From Ancalomicrobiaceae bacterium (GTDB lineage Bacteria > Pseudomonadota > Alphaproteobacteria > Rhizobiales > Ancalomicrobiaceae), in the NCBI GenBank assembly GCA_031291575.1, contig JARLIT010000075.1, positions 1 through 48,213 on the forward strand: DNA of 48,213 nt. The letters run 5' to 3'. The first letter of the stretch is position 1, and each line of letters begins with the position of its first letter. Under the pieces are notes generated by a model that searched no databases, was not told the DNA's origin, and was given only the letters and a program-made list of their open reading frames with translations. This document shows positions 1-7,381 of the stretch, one piece after another. A program made the translations under genes and the position numbers.

Positions 1-90
1 CGACGGATGTTCCGCCTCATGATCCAAAACCATCCGAACCGCACGGGAACGGACTTCAGGTGAGAACTTGTTGGTCGTCTTGTTCGTCAT
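1..90 (-). CDS. IS3-family transposase OrfA, N-terminal 30 residues only
   Basis: The partial protein begins [20 protein letters not shown]. This is the usual opening of the small helix-turn-helix OrfA of a rhizobial IS3 group, which binds the IS ends and makes the OrfAB transposase with OrfB by programmed frameshifting. The ATG at 90-88 has an upstream AGAGGA ribosome binding site at normal spacing. The rest lies beyond the left edge, so whether the transposase is intact cannot be judged. Confidence 0.85.
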   Translation of the reverse strand, partial: MTNKTTNKFSPEVRSRAVRMVLDHEAEHPS

Positions 91-140
91 AGCCCCATCC
101 TCTCAGGAGTTGGAGCCTCCGGCAAACCAGGCGCGGTTCA
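1..140 (-). mobile_element. IS3-family insertion sequence, one terminus (continues off left edge)
   Basis: On the minus strand the element begins at base 140 with TGAACCGCGCC, a TG-type terminal inverted repeat end as used by IS3-family elements. The orfA start codon follows about 50 bases further in. Only this end lies inside the window, so the second inverted repeat, the length and the target-site duplication cannot be checked. The element interrupts a plus-strand phage gene whose 3' part resumes directly at 141. Confidence 0.85.
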
Positions 141-335
141 TTTCTGTCTCGCCAAGGCCACATCGGCGCGAACGATCTAGGAGCCGGCAACGGCACGGCC
201 GCAACCGTCTTGAAGAACGACACCGTCCGCATCATCAACACTGACGGCAGCACGGCCATGCTCAGGGCTGGCAGCACGATCAACCTCTCGGCGGCCGACT
301 ACACGCAACTGTCCGGCGTCGGGTTCGTCGCGTGA
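141..335 (+). pseudogene. 3' remnant of a phage structural gene cut by the IS element
   Basis: An open frame with no start of its own runs from the IS boundary to TGA at 333-335 and encodes about 64 residues ending QLSGVGFVA. The stretch VLKNDTVRIINTDGSTAMLR looks like a beta-rich virion protein tail. The stop overlaps the GTG start of the next gene (GTGA), the usual coupling inside a phage late operon, so this is phage coding sequence and not chance. The product is not recognised. By position it could be a head-tail joining, decoration or capsid-related protein, but that is inference. Confidence 0.6.
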
Positions 336-913
336 TCAGCGTGCGCCTGGACACCAGAGAGTTCTCCAGGGCGTTGGAGAAGCTGGCGAAGGAGTTGCCG
401 AAGCAGCTTGCAGGTGCGGTCAATCGAACGGCCCGCGCCTCGCGCACCGCCTTCAACAAAGATGCCGCCCGAGATATCGGCGTTTCGCCTCGCAAGCTCA
501 AATTCGACTCGGCCAAAGAGTTGACATCGGCGCGCGCTGATTTCCTTGAGGCGAGGTTCCGTCCGTCACCTAAAACTGTCAATCTTGTCGAGACGAACAC
601 GGTTCGCTGGAAGGGCCGAGGCTCGCCGCTTACCGCGAGCACCAACACGCTGACGGGCGGTGGATCGAGTCATCTGCACGCCTTGCGTGGTGTTCTTCTG
701 AAGTCTCCCCTTAAGGCGTACCACCGCATCGGTAAAGGCAAGACGCACTCGGTCAAGGGGCTGAAACAGCTCTACACGACCTCGCCGCGCACCCTCATGG
801 CTCAAAGGTCCCACCCCCGCGCAATTTGGATGCAGACCGCAAACGAGCGGCTCGAGCCTGAAGTTGTCAAGGCAGTCGAGACCGCCGCGGCACGTGCGGG
901 GTTCGCCCAATAG
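332..913 (+). CDS. putative minor tail protein Z (GPZ-like)
   Basis: This 193-residue protein has an N-terminal pattern of alternating helices (a LEKLAKELPKQL segment, then AVNRTARASRTAFNKDAARD) followed by ISP-type basic segments. The layout resembles prophage minor tail protein Z / head-tail connector proteins that act at the tail completion end in lambda-like phages. The GTG start at 332 overlaps the stop of the upstream remnant, so translation was probably coupled. The similarity is by recollection of family layout, and the assignment is tentative. Its place before the terminase is unusual, because Z normally lies after the capsid genes. Confidence 0.5.
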   Translation: MISVRLDTREFSRALEKLAKELPKQLAGAVNRTARASRTAFNKDAARDIGVSPRKLKFDSAKELTSARADFLEARFRPSPKTVNLVETNTVRWKGRGSPLTASTNTLTGGGSSHLHALRGVLLKSPLKAYHRIGKGKTHSVKGLKQLYTTSPRTLMAQRSHPRAIWMQTANERLEPEVVKAVETAAARAGFAQ

Positions 914-930
914 ACTGAAGGGATACAAAA

Positions 931-1608
931 ATGGCCAAGCGCGGACGTCCGATAGGTTCCAGGAACCGCGCAAAAGCCAAACTTACCGGCGCCGGCACCG
1001 AGAATGCCGTCGTCGCAGCACCGGCGGCGCAGACTCCTGCAACCGCAGCCGCCGAGATGCCGTCGTCGACCGGGGTGCCCTCTCCCCCGGTCGACGACGA
1101 TGAGCTTTCGCTCGACACCGTTCCGATGACCCCGCTCGAAATCGCCGCTGCGATCAACGATCCCGGCAAGCGTGGTTCCGATCGTGTCCGGACGCTCTCG
1201 CAAAAGCACGGAATCCTTGATGCCAACGGGATGACGACCCTCAAGTCTTGGCGCCAAGTTGAGCGCATCGTCCAAGCTCGCGGCCGTATGCCCGTCGTCG
1301 GCGCCAAGAGACCGACCCGCGAAGCAACGAAGGACCTGGCCGCATCCGCTACAGCGCTCGAACGCGAGCGGGAGGCAAAAGCCAACCTCGCTGAACTGAA
1401 GGCCGCCAAGGAAGCCGGCGAGCTGATCGACCGTGAGGCGGCGCTCGCCACATGCGCCCGCATCTATTCGGGCGTCCGCAACCGCCTGGAGTGCCTCCCG
1501 GCATCGATCGCCGGCACGCTGGTCGGCCTAGACGCCGCCGCCATCGAGCGACGCCTCGAAGCCGAGTTCGAGAAGCTCCTCAAAGACTTGGAGAAGATAG
1601 ATCTATGA
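931..1608 (+). CDS. phage terminase small subunit (Nu1-like)
   Basis: The 225-residue product fits a terminase small subunit, which recognises the packaging site and recruits the large subunit. It has a basic N-terminus with an AT-hook-like core (KRGRPIGSRNR, residues 3-13). An Ala/Pro-rich linker follows, then a helical central part and a charged coiled-coil stretch (ALEREREAKANLAELKAAKE) typical of the C-terminal half of Nu1-type subunits. The ATG is preceded by AAGGGA. Its stop overlaps the start of the large subunit gene by ATGA, the usual small/large order. The N-terminal helix-turn-helix of Nu1 is not obvious, so the call leans on the C-terminal half and position. Confidence 0.7.
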   Translation: MAKRGRPIGSRNRAKAKLTGAGTENAVVAAPAAQTPATAAAEMPSSTGVPSPPVDDDELSLDTVPMTPLEIAAAINDPGKRGSDRVRTLSQKHGILDANGMTTLKSWRQVERIVQARGRMPVVGAKRPTREATKDLAASATALEREREAKANLAELKAAKEAGELIDREAALATCARIYSGVRNRLECLPASIAGTLVGLDAAAIERRLEAEFEKLLKDLEKIDL

Positions 1609-3509
1609 GCACCGTGCAAGCCGTCACCGACACGACGGACATCTTTGCGACGTTCCGGCGCTGCATCGCGCCGTCTAACCCGCCCACAGCCTTCGAATGG
1701 GTGTCCGAGCACTACGCCCTTAGCCATATCGATAGCGCCGCGCCGGGCAGCATCTCGCTCGACCCCTGGCAAGAGGAGGTCATACAAGCGTTCGACGATC
1801 CTACGACCCGGAAAGTCGTAGTCTGCGCCAGCTCTCAGGTAGGCAAAACGGTCCTAGGGCTTGCCCTTGCTCAGTATTGCGCCATCCACCAGCCCAGCCC
1901 GATCCTCTATCTGGCCGAATCAGATCTCGCCGCCACGTCATTGGCGAAAGACCGCGTCTTTCCAGCGATCGAAGTTAACGAGACGGCCGACTACTTGGCT
2001 GGCAAGCGTTCTACTGCCGGGCAGACGACGAACCGACTGGCCTTCACCACCGGCGCCGTCCTGACGATAGCAGGCGCCCAGACCCCGTCCAACGTGTCAT
2101 CGAGACCGATCCGGTTCGTATTCGGGACCGAGGTGCGCGGCTGGCCGCTCAACATCGGAGGCAACGGCGACCCGCTGACCTTGGCCGCGGCGCGTATGAA
2201 GTCGTTCGGCACCAGGGCGAAAATGTTCCTTGAAAGCTCGCCGGGCTCGGCGGGCAAATGCCGGCTCACCCAAGAGGCGTTGCTCGGCGACTGCCGGCGC
2301 TACGCACTCCGCTGCCCGCACTGTGACGCAGCCCGGCCCGTGTCATTCTTCCCTGAGAAGGGCTCGCATACCGTTTCATATAATCCCGCCAACCTCGCGA
2401 CCGCCGGAATCGTATGTACAGATTGCGGAGTCATCTGGACTGATCAGGAGCGCCTGGAGGCCATCAGAAACGGTCACTTCGAGCCGACGCGCGAGCCGAA
2501 GGACCCGACCGTCGCCAGCTTCTTTTACTCGGAATTGGAGAGCCCCAGGAGCACCGTTCAGTCCATCGTGAAGCGGTACCTTGAGGCGCGGCAAAATCCA
2601 TCTCTCCTCCGGGCCTTCTACAACACCGTGCTCGGGCTCGTGTTCGACGAGTCGGTCCTCGAAGACCGCACCGACCCTCATGCCTTGTCGAAACGGGCCG
2701 AACCCTACGACGCCCGGATCCTTCTGCCGATGGGTGCGCTTGTCGTCACTGCTGGCGTCGACGTGCAAGACGATCGGCTAGAGGCTCAAGTCATCGCGAC
2801 CGGCGAGAACGGCGAGCGCTGGATACTGGACTATCGCGTCTTTCGGGGCGACCCGGCTGGCCTGACCGTCTTCAATGAGCTGACGGACTACCTGATCAAC
2901 TGGCGCGGCAAGCACCCGCTCGGCGGCGCGCTCGAAATCCGGTCGACCTGCATCGACTCCGGCGGCCACCACACCGAGACGGTCAAGTCGTACAGCCTTG
3001 CGATGCAGCAGAAAGGCCGAGCAATCTTCGCGATCAAGGGCGTCCCGAATGGCCCCCGCAATCAGCGCGACATCGTCGCGCGGGCGGCGCGGGCCAAGTT
3101 GTCACCAGATCATCCGAACCCGTTGTTGCTGGTTGGCGTCGACACGATCAAGACGTCGCTGTTCCATGCGCTGAAGAAAGACATGCCCGGCGAAGGGTTC
3201 ATCCATTTCCCGCTGTCGTTACCTGAAGGGTATTTCCATGGCCTGACCACGGAATACGCCACCTTCAAGATCGACAAGCGCGGATACATGACAACGCAGA
3301 TTGTCCGGTCCGACTATGCGCACCGGAACGAGTCACTCGATACCCTCGTCTACGCAATAGCCGCCTACCACCACATCGCACCAGACCCGGATTTCGGCGA
3401 GGTCCGCGCCCGGTTGATCGCGGCGGGCAACGCCGTGCCGTCCAAACAGCAGGTTGGCCTCAAAGAGGCGCTCGCCGCTGCACAGGCCGCCGCAAACCGT
3501 AGGAGCTAA
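1605..3509 (+). CDS. phage terminase large subunit, GpA family
   Basis: The 634-residue packaging ATPase/nuclease starts at the ATG overlapping the small subunit stop (ATGA at 1605-1608). A longer open frame reaches back to 1452 but lies inside the upstream gene. Visible elements are a Walker A-like segment CASSQVGKT (residues 74-82), the GDPLTLAAARMKSF and ESSPGS segments of the motor, and a zinc finger-like CPHC...CTDC pair (238-241, 271-274). The nuclease half has acidic residues in DVQDDRLEAQ, CIDSGGHHTE and NESLDTL. The Walker B position reads VFGTEVRGW instead of the usual DE: the glutamate (176) is kept but the preceding acid is threonine. The length is normal for GpA. Confidence 0.92.
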   Translation: MSTVQAVTDTTDIFATFRRCIAPSNPPTAFEWVSEHYALSHIDSAAPGSISLDPWQEEVIQAFDDPTTRKVVVCASSQVGKTVLGLALAQYCAIHQPSPILYLAESDLAATSLAKDRVFPAIEVNETADYLAGKRSTAGQTTNRLAFTTGAVLTIAGAQTPSNVSSRPIRFVFGTEVRGWPLNIGGNGDPLTLAAARMKSFGTRAKMFLESSPGSAGKCRLTQEALLGDCRRYALRCPHCDAARPVSFFPEKGSHTVSYNPANLATAGIVCTDCGVIWTDQERLEAIRNGHFEPTREPKDPTVASFFYSELESPRSTVQSIVKRYLEARQNPSLLRAFYNTVLGLVFDESVLEDRTDPHALSKRAEPYDARILLPMGALVVTAGVDVQDDRLEAQVIATGENGERWILDYRVFRGDPAGLTVFNELTDYLINWRGKHPLGGALEIRSTCIDSGGHHTETVKSYSLAMQQKGRAIFAIKGVPNGPRNQRDIVARAARAKLSPDHPNPLLLVGVDTIKTSLFHALKKDMPGEGFIHFPLSLPEGYFHGLTTEYATFKIDKRGYMTTQIVRSDYAHRNESLDTLVYAIAAYHHIAPDPDFGEVRARLIAAGNAVPSKQQVGLKEALAAAQAAANRRS

Positions 3510-3515
3510 CCATCT

Positions 3516-4121
3516 ATGCCCATCCCAGATACCGGCATTCCGCTCGCGACGGATGCCTTCGCCGACGTCATGACGATGCTCAGCGAGACCGAGCGCGAGT
3601 CGATCAATCAAGTGATCGAGCGCGCCTATAGCCGTGGTCAGGCGCTAGCCTTCAGCCAAGCACGGGAACGCGCCAGCGAGACCGCCGCGTCGCTGCATAC
3701 CAAGATCGCCGCCTTCGAGGCTGGCTTCAACGAGGGCGCTGCACTCAACGCCGCCCAGGCGGCCCGTGCAGACGCGCTGGCAGCCAACATCACAGGTTTC
3801 GTCCAGGCCGCCATTACCGGCGAGCGCAAGCGCTGGCAGGCGACATTCTCGTCACCGGAGGCCGCCGGCCGCGAAAGCTTCGTCGCCAAGCCGTTGGCTA
3901 CCAGCGACATGCAGCCCGACTCAATCCTCGAACTCGCCGTTGACGTGCCGGCCAGATCCAACGATCACGGCTTCGCTGCCGCGATGGCACAGCACCGGCA
4001 TGGCTTGCCCGCCGGCCTGATCGAAGAGGCGCCCGAGACCGATCCCCGCGCCGCCCGGCTCAAAGAGCTTCGCGCCAATCGTCCCGAAGGCGCCAAGTTT
4101 CCGTCCCCAACCGTCGCCTAA
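3516..4121 (+). CDS. phage protein of unknown function between terminase and portal
   Basis: This 201-residue protein starts at an ATG behind AGGAG. It is helical and Ala-rich, with a long probable coiled coil over residues 20-110 and no cysteine. The C-terminus ends with a short motif (ARLKELRANRPEGAKFP) that recurs in altered form at the end of the next gene. I do not recognise a family. Position between terminase and portal, helical content and charged tail would suit a scaffold or packaging accessory protein, but nothing in the sequence proves it. Confidence 0.7.
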   Translation: MPIPDTGIPLATDAFADVMTMLSETERESINQVIERAYSRGQALAFSQARERASETAASLHTKIAAFEAGFNEGAALNAAQAARADALAANITGFVQAAITGERKRWQATFSSPEAAGRESFVAKPLATSDMQPDSILELAVDVPARSNDHGFAAAMAQHRHGLPAGLIEEAPETDPRAARLKELRANRPEGAKFPSPTVA

Positions 4122-4139
4122 TCGAAAAGGTATCTCAAC

Positions 4140-4505
4140 ATGTCCATCACGATGACTGAACTCGCCGGCCTTGCTCGCTACGCCCGCAAGAAGTGCTCCG
4201 GCGAGGTCTTGGCGCACAAATTCGCCGACATCATGGAACGCGCCGCCGACGCCACAGCGGCATGTGTCGAGGCCGAGACGCTCCTCACCCGGTTCCGCCC
4301 GAGCGCCGATTTGCGCAACATCGCCAGCGTGGCATTCGAGAGCGTTGGCTACCGGGCGGGAGCCTCGCTCCAGTCCTTCCCGATCAGCGCCGGCCCGGTT
4401 CCCGCCGCTGTCCACCAGGACGATGAAGCCGCCCGCCACGAGGCACGGCTTGCCGAGATCAGAGCCAACGCGCCCGCTCGCATCTATCCCGTCAATCCGT
4501 TCTAA
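4140..4505 (+). CDS. small phage protein of unknown function
   Basis: This 121-residue protein lies 18 bases after the previous gene and 14 bases before the portal gene, so it belongs to the same operon. Its C-terminus (EARLAEIRANAPARIYP) resembles the end of the upstream protein, suggesting either a shared interaction peptide or an ancient partial duplication. The middle has several Cys and Thr residues but no recognised motif. Function unknown. Confidence 0.65.
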   Translation: MSITMTELAGLARYARKKCSGEVLAHKFADIMERAADATAACVEAETLLTRFRPSADLRNIASVAFESVGYRAGASLQSFPISAGPVPAAVHQDDEAARHEARLAEIRANAPARIYPVNPF

Positions 4506-4519
4506 GGGAGGGTGCCGCA

Positions 4520-6106
4520 ATGGCGATGACCGACATGGGGGTGCCCGTTATCGCCCCCGGCAACTATCCGGCCCTCCAGGCGATCGCGATGGGCGCCAAT
4601 CCCGCCGCTCCCGAGAACCTCGTCAGGTCGATTCGCAACGCCGTCACGGCGGACGTGCAGGCGCTCGCGACGAACTCGCCACTGGTCGCGAATGCTATCG
4701 CGACGTCCGCAGTGTACATGGGGGGACCGAACGGCTTGCGCCCGGCGCCGCGGCTCGACCCCGCCCGGCTCAACCTTACGCCCGCCCAAGCCGAGGATCT
4801 GGAGAACCAGCTAGAGCAGGCGTTCGTCTCATGGGCCGGCACGCCGAGTGAGTGCGATTCGCTCGGACAAGACACCTGGCCGACGATGGTCGATACAGCC
4901 CTTCGGCGGTCTTTCGTGACCGGCGAGGCGCTCGTGTCTTGGGATTGGTCGCCCCAATGGGGCGGCGAGTGGGCGACCAAAGCGCGGTTGGTCGAGCCCC
5001 AGCGCATCAGCCGATCCATGGACATCATCCATACACCGGAGGGGCATTTCCTTCGGAACGGCCTGGAGACCGACAAGCGCGGCAAGCTGGTGGCAGTACA
5101 CCTTGATCCTCGTATTGCTTTCCCGCGCGTCGACGGTCCCGCCGCCTACATGCAGCCGGGCGTCAGGCACGAAGTCGAGACCGCTTGGGGCCGCCCCCTC
5201 GTCACGCTGGCGTTGCTCGACCGGCCAGCCCCCGGAGTCGGGCGTGGCGTCTCGCCCCTCGGCGCTGCGGTAGCTCGCGCCCTGCAACTTGACGACCTCG
5301 CCAACGGCACAGTGAAGCAGTTGCTCGCGCAATCCGAAATCGCCTGGACTCTGGTGTCAAACATGACGCCCGAGGAAGCAGTGAAAGGCTTCGACGGACA
5401 CAACCACGGCGTACCCGGCACGGAGGTCAACAAGCATGCGGCCCTGATAGAGCGGCTGAACTTCATGAACGAATGGTTCACCGCCAATAGGTTGAACCTC
5501 AGTTCAGCGGTTAGCCTGCTACCTGAAGGGTCTAAGCTCGAAGCAGTCCAGAGTTCCGCCGAACTCCGCGGCTTCGAATACTTGAATCGTCGCCTGCTGA
5601 CAGAACTGGCAGCAGCGTTCGGTCAGAGTTACAGCTCGTTCGTTGGCGATTATTCGCAGGATAGCTACTCATCCGCGAAGATGTCGAACATCGGCATGTG
5701 GACACTTCTGACACGGCGCCGCAATTCTTTGGTCGTTCCTCTCTATGCGGCGGCATACGCCTGCATAGCGGAAGAGGCCATCATGTCGGGCCGGATCATC
5801 CTGCCGAAGCGGGCGCTCGATTTCTACCAGAACCGCGGCGCTTATCTGACGGTAGACTGGCAGGGCATGCAGCGGCCAGCCGTGGACGAGTTAAAGACCG
5901 CCCAGGCGGCGCAGATCGAACTCCAGACCGGCGTCGCGTCGCTCGCCAGCATCGCCGCCGAGCGCGGGCAGGATTGGCGCGACATAGCCAAACAGCGCGC
6001 CACCGAACGGGCGTTCTACGAGAAGTTGGGGCTGCCGTACCCGCTGGATAATCCGGCACCGGCCGCCGAGATCGCGCCGCCGGACGACAAGGAGGTGACG
6101 AAATGA
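4520..6106 (+). CDS. phage portal protein, lambda GpB family
   Basis: The 528-residue length and layout match lambda-family portals, which form the dodecameric ring at the capsid vertex through which DNA is packaged and to which the tail joins. Recognisable parts are the N-terminal TAVYMGGPNGLRP region, the SWAGTPSECDSLGQ segment, the VEPQRISRSMD core, and the C-terminal SSFVGDYSQDSYSSAKM stretch with the following LLTRRRN helix. The ATG follows GGGAGGG. The last four bases overlap the next gene (ATGA). No ClpP-type protease/scaffold gene follows it, unlike the lambda order. Confidence 0.9.
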   Translation: MAMTDMGVPVIAPGNYPALQAIAMGANPAAPENLVRSIRNAVTADVQALATNSPLVANAIATSAVYMGGPNGLRPAPRLDPARLNLTPAQAEDLENQLEQAFVSWAGTPSECDSLGQDTWPTMVDTALRRSFVTGEALVSWDWSPQWGGEWATKARLVEPQRISRSMDIIHTPEGHFLRNGLETDKRGKLVAVHLDPRIAFPRVDGPAAYMQPGVRHEVETAWGRPLVTLALLDRPAPGVGRGVSPLGAAVARALQLDDLANGTVKQLLAQSEIAWTLVSNMTPEEAVKGFDGHNHGVPGTEVNKHAALIERLNFMNEWFTANRLNLSSAVSLLPEGSKLEAVQSSAELRGFEYLNRRLLTELAAAFGQSYSSFVGDYSQDSYSSAKMSNIGMWTLLTRRRNSLVVPLYAAAYACIAEEAIMSGRIILPKRALDFYQNRGAYLTVDWQGMQRPAVDELKTAQAAQIELQTGVASLASIAAERGQDWRDIAKQRATERAFYEKLGLPYPLDNPAPAAEIAPPDDKEVTK

Positions 6107-6447
6107 GCCGGAAGTTCTCCAAGGCATCGTACCGTCCATGGCTAGCCGAGCGCAAAGAGAAGCAGCGTGCGGACCTCTTGACGCTCAAGGCGATTTATCC
6201 CGCGCCGGTCTGTGCGTCGTCGCTGATCATCGACAGCCGGGGGCAGATCTGGTCCTCCCCCGCAGCCGCCGCTAAGCAGCTCGGTATCGCCGCCCGCGTC
6301 ATCGCCCGCGCCGCGACGGGGCTCGTGCGCGCCGCCGACCGCCGGTGGTTCTGGACTGACTGGCTTACGGTCGATCAAGACGCCGCTGTCGAAATCGGCT
6401 TGCGCCTGGAGAAGGCGGCCGCCCGGAAAGGAGTTGGATTGCGATGA
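6103..6447 (+). CDS. stand-alone NUMOD1-like DNA-binding domain protein
   Basis: This 114-residue protein is coupled to the portal gene by an ATGA overlap. Residues 41-85 (LIIDSRGQIWSSPAAAAKQL, then GIAARVIARAATG and WFW) follow the pattern of NUMOD1/IENR1 helices: a strand with a conserved 'G.I..S..EAA..LGI' turn, a helix, and a terminal aromatic strand. In known proteins this module guides homing endonucleases to DNA. No HNH or GIY-YIG nuclease domain is present, so it may be a small DNA-binding protein or the leftover of a homing endonuclease. Assignment is from pattern recognition only. Confidence 0.5.
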   Translation: MSRKFSKASYRPWLAERKEKQRADLLTLKAIYPAPVCASSLIIDSRGQIWSSPAAAAKQLGIAARVIARAATGLVRAADRRWFWTDWLTVDQDAAVEIGLRLEKAAARKGVGLR

Positions 6448-6809
6448 GTGACGGATACCAAGCATGCGGCGACGCACCCGCCGAGTTCACACCGCACGAT
6501 GCCTGCCAGATTTTCGCCGGCCTGCACTCGACATATCTCGCGCTGATGGCGGGGCAGAACCGGACCATGGTCAAGATTGGCGACCGTGAGACCAGGTTCT
6601 CCCGCGCTGATCTGCCCGCGATCGAGACGGCACTCTATCGCTACGCCGCGATCGCCATGCGGATCGACCCGACGTGCGCTCGTCAGGTCGGCGCGGACGT
6701 TTGGCTCCAGTATGCCGCCCGCGCCGGCCACACCAGGATCACGCCGACCGTGCTGCCAAACGTGCCTTACCAGACGGTCGCGCCGTACCCTGTCGGCCGG
6801 TTCCGCTAG
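6444..6809 (+). CDS. gpW-like head-to-tail joining protein, possibly fused or truncated
   Basis: Residues about 22-70 (LHSTYLALMAGQNRTMVKIG, then ETRFSRADLPAIETALYRY) resemble gpW, the small connector protein that sits under the portal and stabilises packaged DNA: helix, beta hairpin, then a helix. gpW is usually near 70 residues, but this product is 121, with a non-gpW C-terminal part. It ends at TAG (6807-6809). The same frame then continues as good coding sequence, so the end may be a nonsense codon in a deletion fusion. Start overlaps the previous stop (ATGA). Confidence 0.6.
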   Translation: MSDGYQACGDAPAEFTPHDACQIFAGLHSTYLALMAGQNRTMVKIGDRETRFSRADLPAIETALYRYAAIAMRIDPTCARQVGADVWLQYAARAGHTRITPTVLPNVPYQTVAPYPVGRFR

Positions 6810-6932
6810 GCCGACTCCACCTTCACCATCATCGCCAACACCGCCGCCACCGGGCTCGACTGGAGCCTGGAAGGCATCGCTTTGAAAAGGACCACCACAC
6901 CATGCCCAGCACCGACCGTACCCTCGTCTTGA
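6810..6932 (+). pseudogene. C-terminal remnant of a probable phage tail protein
   Basis: Directly after the TAG of the gpW-like gene the same frame reads ADSTFTIIANTAATGLDWSL and then EGIALKR before it meets TGA at 6930. The strand pattern (STFTIIANTA, GLDWSLEGIALKR) looks like the end of a tail tube or other virion protein. It has no start codon or ribosome binding site of its own. Its place just before the tail-assembly chaperone gene is where the major tail protein ends in lambda-like phages. I read it as the leftover of a deletion. Confidence 0.45.
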
Positions 6933-7249
6933 ACACCCCGATCGACGACCTTCACGGCCGCGGGCTTGTCAAGGAACTCACCCTCACGACACCCCGCGCC
7001 CGGCTGTTCCGCAAGTTCGGCAGCCCCCAGAAGGTCGCGCGCACCCATGACTTCGAGAACCCGACCATCGTCCGCATCGAGGCGCAGGACGACGACGCGG
7101 TGTTCGCGAAGTTCCTGTCTGAAATGGCCGACATCGATTCCTCGCAGGTCGACGATTTGACCGCCTACGACTTCGCAGCGGCGAAATCGCTCATCGTCGA
7201 CATGATCAACACCGCCGCCACCGGATCCGATGGAAACCCTACGACGTGA
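6902..7249 (+). CDS. phage tail assembly chaperone (lambda G / Mu gp41-type)
   Basis: This 115-residue acidic protein starts at the ATG at 6902, behind AAAAGG. The N-terminal 'TLVLNTPIDDLHGRGLVKEL' layout, a strand followed by an acidic helical body with many Asp residues, is that of phage tail assembly proteins that coat the tape measure before tail tube assembly. It is directly followed by a short overlapping ORF in the -1 frame and then the tape measure gene, the classical chaperone arrangement. Confidence 0.65.
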   Translation: MPSTDRTLVLNTPIDDLHGRGLVKELTLTTPRARLFRKFGSPQKVARTHDFENPTIVRIEAQDDDAVFAKFLSEMADIDSSQVDDLTAYDFAAAKSLIVDMINTAATGSDGNPTT

Positions 7250-7380
7250 CCAGCCTCATTGAGGCAGCCGTCTTCGGGTTGGAGTGGTCAGCCAAGGAAA
7301 CGGAAGACATGGAGATTGATTCCCTTGTCTTCTATCTGGAGATGGCAATACGCCGCAAGAGCAGATTGAAGGAGTACTGA
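7246..7380 (+). CDS. small overlapping ORF, probable frameshift extension (T/gpE'-like) of the tail chaperone
   Basis: A 44-residue frame starts with GTG at 7246 inside the end of the chaperone gene (GTGA overlap) and ends one base before the tape measure ATG. It lies in the -1 frame relative to the chaperone, and that frame is open upstream of the GTG through GGAAACCC at 7232-7239. The peptide (LVFYLEMAIRRKSRLKEY end) is helical and charged. In lambda and P2 the equivalent region is mainly made as a -1 ribosomal frameshift product of the upstream gene. Whether it is made by frameshifting or by the GTG cannot be settled here. Confidence 0.6.
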   Translation: MTSLIEAAVFGLEWSAKETEDMEIDSLVFYLEMAIRRKSRLKEY

Positions 7381-7381
7381 C

